Shown here piece by piece: positions 45,325-64,000 of a stretch of DNA of 64,000 nt. The translations under genes and the position numbers were made by a program. A model generated the notes under the pieces. That model was not told where the DNA came from. It ran no database searches and saw only the letters and a program-made list of their open reading frames with translations. How positions within the stretch are numbered: position 1 is the first letter of the stretch; each line of letters starts with the position of its first letter. Origin of the DNA: Embiotoca jacksoni (lineage: Eukaryota > Chordata > Actinopteri > Embiotocidae); NCBI GenBank assembly GCA_022577435.1, contig JAKOON010000006.1, positions 22,339,678 to 22,403,677 of the forward strand, written 5' to 3'.

Positions 45325-47760
45325 AATTCCTTCACGACTCTAAATAGAAGGATGAACTATATAAGAGGAATTTATTGAAGTCTTCGTCTATCTTCATATC
45401 CAGTTCATGATCTGTGCCACATGATCTTGTTATATGGTGGTACCTGTTCTGTTCTTTTGATTCACTCATTCAGGGATTTAAACCAGCAACCATCCTGTAA
45501 CGAGGACCCTGCTCTCCCTCCAGGCTACTGCTGTCCTCAATGCAGTCGGAGAAACCATGAAAGAGAGAGGACGCAAAGTTCTAATGTGCCTGAATGAAAG
45601 AAAATCCTTGTTGACGTAACCTAAATGCCTAGTCAGTGTGATGAAGCTGAGTTAATGCTACTGCCACAAGAGGTCAGCGAGAGAGAAGATAAAAGTTTTA
45701 TCCCGCTCTCAGACTCATCCAGAATAATGGTGGTGTAACAAAGTTGAATAGAGAATGAGAGAAGGAAAGAGATCTGAGAGGGTCGAGAAAGAAAACAGCA
45801 GAGTTAAAAAATTTTAACTTTCCCATCATCTGCTTCGCAGGAAAACTCAACTCAGTTTCTTAAATTAAAAACCACATATTAAAAAAAAATTCAACGAGAC
45901 ACATTCAAAATGTATTGTAGGTGGTGTAATCGCTTCAGAGCCACTTTACTGTGTGTGTCTGTCTTTGCTGGGACTGAAATTCATCATAGACAGACGTGAA
46001 CATCCAATGACTGGCAGAATCAGCTGTTGATCAGCTGATCTGAGTGACTTCCAATTCTTTCCTGAGCTTCATTATTTGAGCCAAACCTAACTCTGACTGT
46101 AAATGGAGAGCTGCACTGATGCATGGGAGCAAATAAGTATCATCCTAACTTAATGTTTGGATGATACTTAATACTTAATGGGCGGACTGTGCTTTTATAG
46201 CAGCATGACAAGTCAAGTGAAGGTTTTAAATGGACTTGGATGCATCACTCTGCTGGGATGACGTTTGCCTGGGGCTGCAGTCATTTCACAGGCACCATCA
46301 GAGGAGAAAACAGATAGTCAAAAACAATACGATGTGTTTTTGAGAATATTTATCATATTTGACCGACTTTTCATGTAAATAATGTAAAATTCAACTGTTT
46401 CCTGAAAGTGGAAGAGACGATGAGTTGCTACAGTTGATTAATCAGCTGACTGGGTTGTTCTCATGTCTCTGCCCTCGGGGCAAACCACTGTCCTCCCACA
46501 GGCTAAAGACATGCTGGGGGGGGGAATGGAAGCATGGAGAGTATCCCACTATACTGTAACTATGGGAGTAATTGGGAATGTGTCAGCCTAATGCATGCTG
46601 GGACAGACTCCAATCCAAATGATCCCAAACAGGATAAATTATGTTTATAGTAATGAATGGATATCAAAGATATGCACATATGGGAGTGTGGATCCAAAGA
46701 TTACGAGACTGTTTCTGTTGCAGAACAGAACAGTGCCTGAGTTAAACATTGTTTTGACCACTTGTTCATCATTCTGTGATCTCTCCGTGCACCTGAAAAT
46801 TGAGTAGAGAGCGTAAAGTTTGTGATAATTTTTTGAGGAAGAAGTGACAGGTGTCAGTTGTGTTTTTTCAACGCGCTGTGAGCGGCGTGTTGTCATTTTG
46901 GAGAAGCCTGTTGGCATGGCGCCACAGGGTAGTATTACAATTAATGTTTTCCCTCAGACACCTGAGAACGTCACCAATGTCAAAGAATCACATACCCGGT
47001 TGCTCATGACCCTCTTCGACTTTGGATAGTGACGTTCTGCCCCTCTTGAAACGTGACTCGGAACACCTCACCCAGCTTCATTGCCATAGACTTTCTGAAG
47101 CAATTTGAGGGTTCTCTGCTGATGATTTCCAGAGTTTGACCCAAAATCTGATGTTTCTCTTAACTTTCAAGTCCATGGTGAAATCATAACTGTACCAATG
47201 GTCACCAAAACGTGTGGAACTCAGGTGATGATGTTGATCAAGAGATGGAACACATACTCATGAAGGTGAGCTTCCCCCTGCTCTGTGAACATGATGGGGC
47301 TTAAACAGACCACTTTAAAAAGTCATATTTTTATGCAATTTAGGTAATAATCAGGATGTTTAAAACAAATTTAAAAACACAGGAAGTTCTGATGTGGCAA
47401 ATAAAGACGATATTTCTTGTTCATCCATTAAATGGACATAGATCAGTGGTATTGATCATGTTAACTCCTTTGTACTGAAACATTAGAATTTCTTTACTTC
47501 CTTGATTGTCTTTTATAAACTGTGAAATTTTGATCTGGTAACTACAGCTGTCAGATCAATGTAGTGGAGTCAAAAGTACAAGATGTAGAACAACTGCAAT
47601 GTGGCATGAAGAAGAGTCAAAATGGGCACACTGTTGTTCTTCTTACCGTACTGAACTAAATATACTCAATATAATTGTTAATCACCTTATGAGATGATTT
47701 TCAGAGCTGCTGACAGTTTTTTATATTGTTTGCCTTTGAAAAAGTAACACAGGAAAACAA
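45325..47760. other. Intergenic DNA between the convergent genes
   Basis: No gene recognised. It contains a decayed interspersed repeat (46440-46670) and a small hairpin at 46136-46169 (AAGTATCATCC and its reverse). Confidence 0.5.
46440..46670 (+). repeat. Decayed dispersed repeat
   Basis: CCTCCCACAGGCTAAAGACA, then ATGCTGGGACAGACTCCAAT and AACAGGATAAATTATG, in the order of the common fish repeat that ends in GGATAAGCGGTATAG..AATGGATG. Probably the same family as 12090-12240. Confidence 0.55.
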
Positions 47761-48775
47761 CAGTAGTTTCAAGGATTTTTATTCTTTACCGTAGAAACAC
47801 TGTACATAAATTACTTTCTCTGAGACTAATATTGATGTACGGATAAGTGGAATTTCTCAACCTTCAAAATAAAAAAAAAGATAAACCCCTAAAACATTGC
47901 CAGCTCATCTTAATTGTCTTTGAAAAAAAGAAAAGATTGGTAGCATATGATGTTAACTCTGTGTAAAGTTCCTGCTCTTTCATTTTGAATGATTAAAGTT
48001 GCCTCCCAACCTTTGTAAACACACATACACACAAAGAAAAATCCTCTAAAAGAGTACAGAGACCCACAATCAATGAGAAAAACATCCACATCGATTTTTG
48101 ATCTATTACTGTTACTCATTAATGTCACTGATGGCGATGCACTGTCCCTTTAAGGAGAAACGAGCAAAAACGAAGAGAGAAGCAACGATTAGTTACTACT
48201 CACAGCAACCCTACCCCCCTCCCCCCTCCAAAAAGCCATGACAACATGTTTCTATTGCAAGCAATACTACTACCTTTGACCGATAAAAGCACGAGGTCTA
48301 TGCATTATGAGGCTTAGTCACATTTTTGCACAAGTGAAGGACTCCTAGGTTTTACAGTACCGGTGAGCCCACTCGGTCCACAAAGAGTACGTCCACGTAG
48401 AATCACACACAGCTGTGGCGCCGCGGTCAGCCAACTCCCTCACACAACGCTGTTTGACTGTGGTCTGTACGAGTTTGCTGAACTTGTAAAAGCACGGGGG
48501 GGATGAGGAGAGTGGTTTCAGAACTGACCGAACAGATCATAGATGTCAGTATGAAAGAAACAGAAATACAACTCAAAAGTTTGTTTTCTTTTTGTTCGGG
48601 TCATGGTCCATTCCAGTGATGGTAGTGGCGGTGGTGATGGTGGTATAGCAGTAATAGTGGTATAGGTAATAGTATGTAAACACTTTTTTGTTCATTTTTT
48701 ATATCCCCTTTTTGTCTGAAGCAAATGCAAGTTTATATATAAAAACAAAACAAAAAAATCCAAACAGAAAATCAG

Positions 48776-48778
<3 letters not shown>

Positions 48779-48808
<30 letters not shown>
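48779..48808. repeat. T(30) homopolymer
   Basis: Continuous T run. Confidence 0.9.
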
Positions 48809-48811
<3 letters not shown>

Positions 48812-49237
48812 CCTTCGTACAAATTGTAGTCCTTTTATTTGTGCCTGTCTCTCTTAGAGAGTCCACAACCGTTCCACAACAGTTCCACTCCATGGCATCG
48901 GCCATGGGAACAATGGATCCTTCAGACATGGCTGTAACCCAGAGCGACACATCCGGACCCACACAGGTACAATAGCTGCAGCCTCTGTTCGAGTTGAACA
49001 GACTTCTGTTACGTGGACTGCACGGACAGTTTACAGCCATTTTAAATGCTTGCGGGTTCATCTAGGTGTGATGGCTACTGAAATGCTCAGTTGCCTATTT
49101 GAACGAGTCTCTACATCCCACTGTTTGACAGCTAGATAGCACGAATATAGCAGTCAGGTTAGCCCCGCCTACCAGAGAGAGGGGGAGGGGCATGCGTGCA
49201 GGTTGTTTGAAGGCAGACGACAGGGTGAAAGAGAGAA

Positions 49238-49244
<7 letters not shown>

Positions 49245-49296
<52 letters not shown>

Positions 49297-49300
49297 GAAA
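49245..49300. repeat. (GA)n microsatellite
   Basis: Nearly uninterrupted GA run. Confidence 0.95.
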
Positions 49301-49625
49301 GAGAGCAAAAGGAAAAAGACAGAAACTGAAAAAGAGAAAAGGCAATTGGTCAGATGAACCTTCCTGCAGGCTCATGAGGACAATCACAACTGCAGTTCCA
49401 TCACGTCTCTGGTCAGCTGCGTTGAAATGATTGTTACGTCATCAATCAGTCAATAAATCCTACTTTAACAACCAATTGAAACAAATTTGAAAACTCTGGG
49501 CTTCTTCAGTGGACAGTATTTTCAGTCTTAATACAGTTCAGTCTGTGACATCCATTTGTGTTGAATATTTGTTAGTCTTTGACAGTCAGAAGAGGGTGAA
49601 ACCGTTTGATTGCGATAATGGCGTG

Positions 49626-63689
<14,064 letters not shown>

Positions 63690-64000
63690 CTGAAGGGGCG
63701 GAGACACACAAATTAACGATTAACACTAAATGAATCCCTGCTGCCATCCATTCAATATCTGAACAACACTACAAGCAGTTCGTATAGGATTCTGTGATTC
63801 ATCTCAACACTAGGCGAGCGCTTTCTTCAATGTTTGTGCTTTCACTTTTGCATGCGATTTGTCCTCAGGGGCCACCATACACAGCAGTAGAAGGATTAAA
63901 CATGCTTGGTTTGTCTTGAAGGTTGCAACGCAAATCTACAAAGAAAACCACTCAGAGTGACGGACAACTTCCTTGTTTTATGGTCACAAACTTACTGAGG

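Larger units (their letters stand above)
47778..49625 (-). other. tenm3: tenm3 3' UTR (extent uncertain)
   Basis: Downstream of the tenm3 stop. Minus-strand AATAAA signals occur at about 48837-48832 and 47783-47778. A T run (48779-48808, A-rich on the minus strand) and a GA run (49245-49300) are included. No other gene is visible. Confidence 0.4.

Overview
The window is nuclear DNA of a ray-finned fish, most likely a percomorph teleost. Two conserved vertebrate genes with ordinary GT-AG introns sit among Rex1-like and L2-like LINEs, Tc1/mariner, hAT, Ty3/gypsy-type LTR elements, a satellite array and many microsatellites. The species cannot be named from the sequence alone.

Layout. 1-4.4 kb: tandem satellite with two related monomer types (about 187 bp and 154-169 bp), ending in an inverted arm. 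4.4-9.3 kb: nested transposons (Rex1 LINE fragment, then a Tc1-like element that carries a complete hAT element with a perfect 8-bp target duplication). 9.3-11.1 kb: dispersed repeat and plain intergenic DNA. 11.1-26.2 kb: dctd (dCMP deaminase), plus strand, six coding exons in one 192-residue frame; its introns hold an L2 LINE, a Rex1 LINE with endonuclease and reverse transcriptase remnants, and DNA-transposon remnants. 26.2-29.2 kb: intergenic, with a 41-bp perfect inverted repeat. 29.2-37.3 kb: a minisatellite split by a stack of elements (L2, Rex1 with an inserted solo LTR, and a Gmr1-like gag-PR-IN fragment with one LTR). 37.3-47.8 kb: intergenic with an L2 copy, a second solo LTR with exact 5-bp target duplication, and a fourth Rex1 copy. 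47.8-64 kb: the 3' end of tenm3 (teneurin-3), minus strand, 13 coding exons encoding the C-terminal 931 residues.

The genes. dctd makes dUMP from dCMP for thymidylate synthesis. Tenm3 is a neuronal adhesion receptor; the window encodes most of its RHS/YD barrel, its RHS core, the Tox-GHH-like tail and the TCAP peptide. They do not act in one pathway; their tail-to-tail arrangement matches the DCTD-TENM3 neighbourhood of other vertebrates and supports both names.

I found no wholly new gene system. The most notable signals are: two Rex1 sublineages, each marked by a shared frameshifting deletion in the reverse transcriptase (one removes a catalytic Asp); several fold-back palindromes inside transposon copies that look like template-switch mutations; a complete non-autonomous hAT that could still encode a spliced BED-finger protein; a gypsy-type element with protease directly followed by integrase; and ultra-short Rex1 3'-end insertions.
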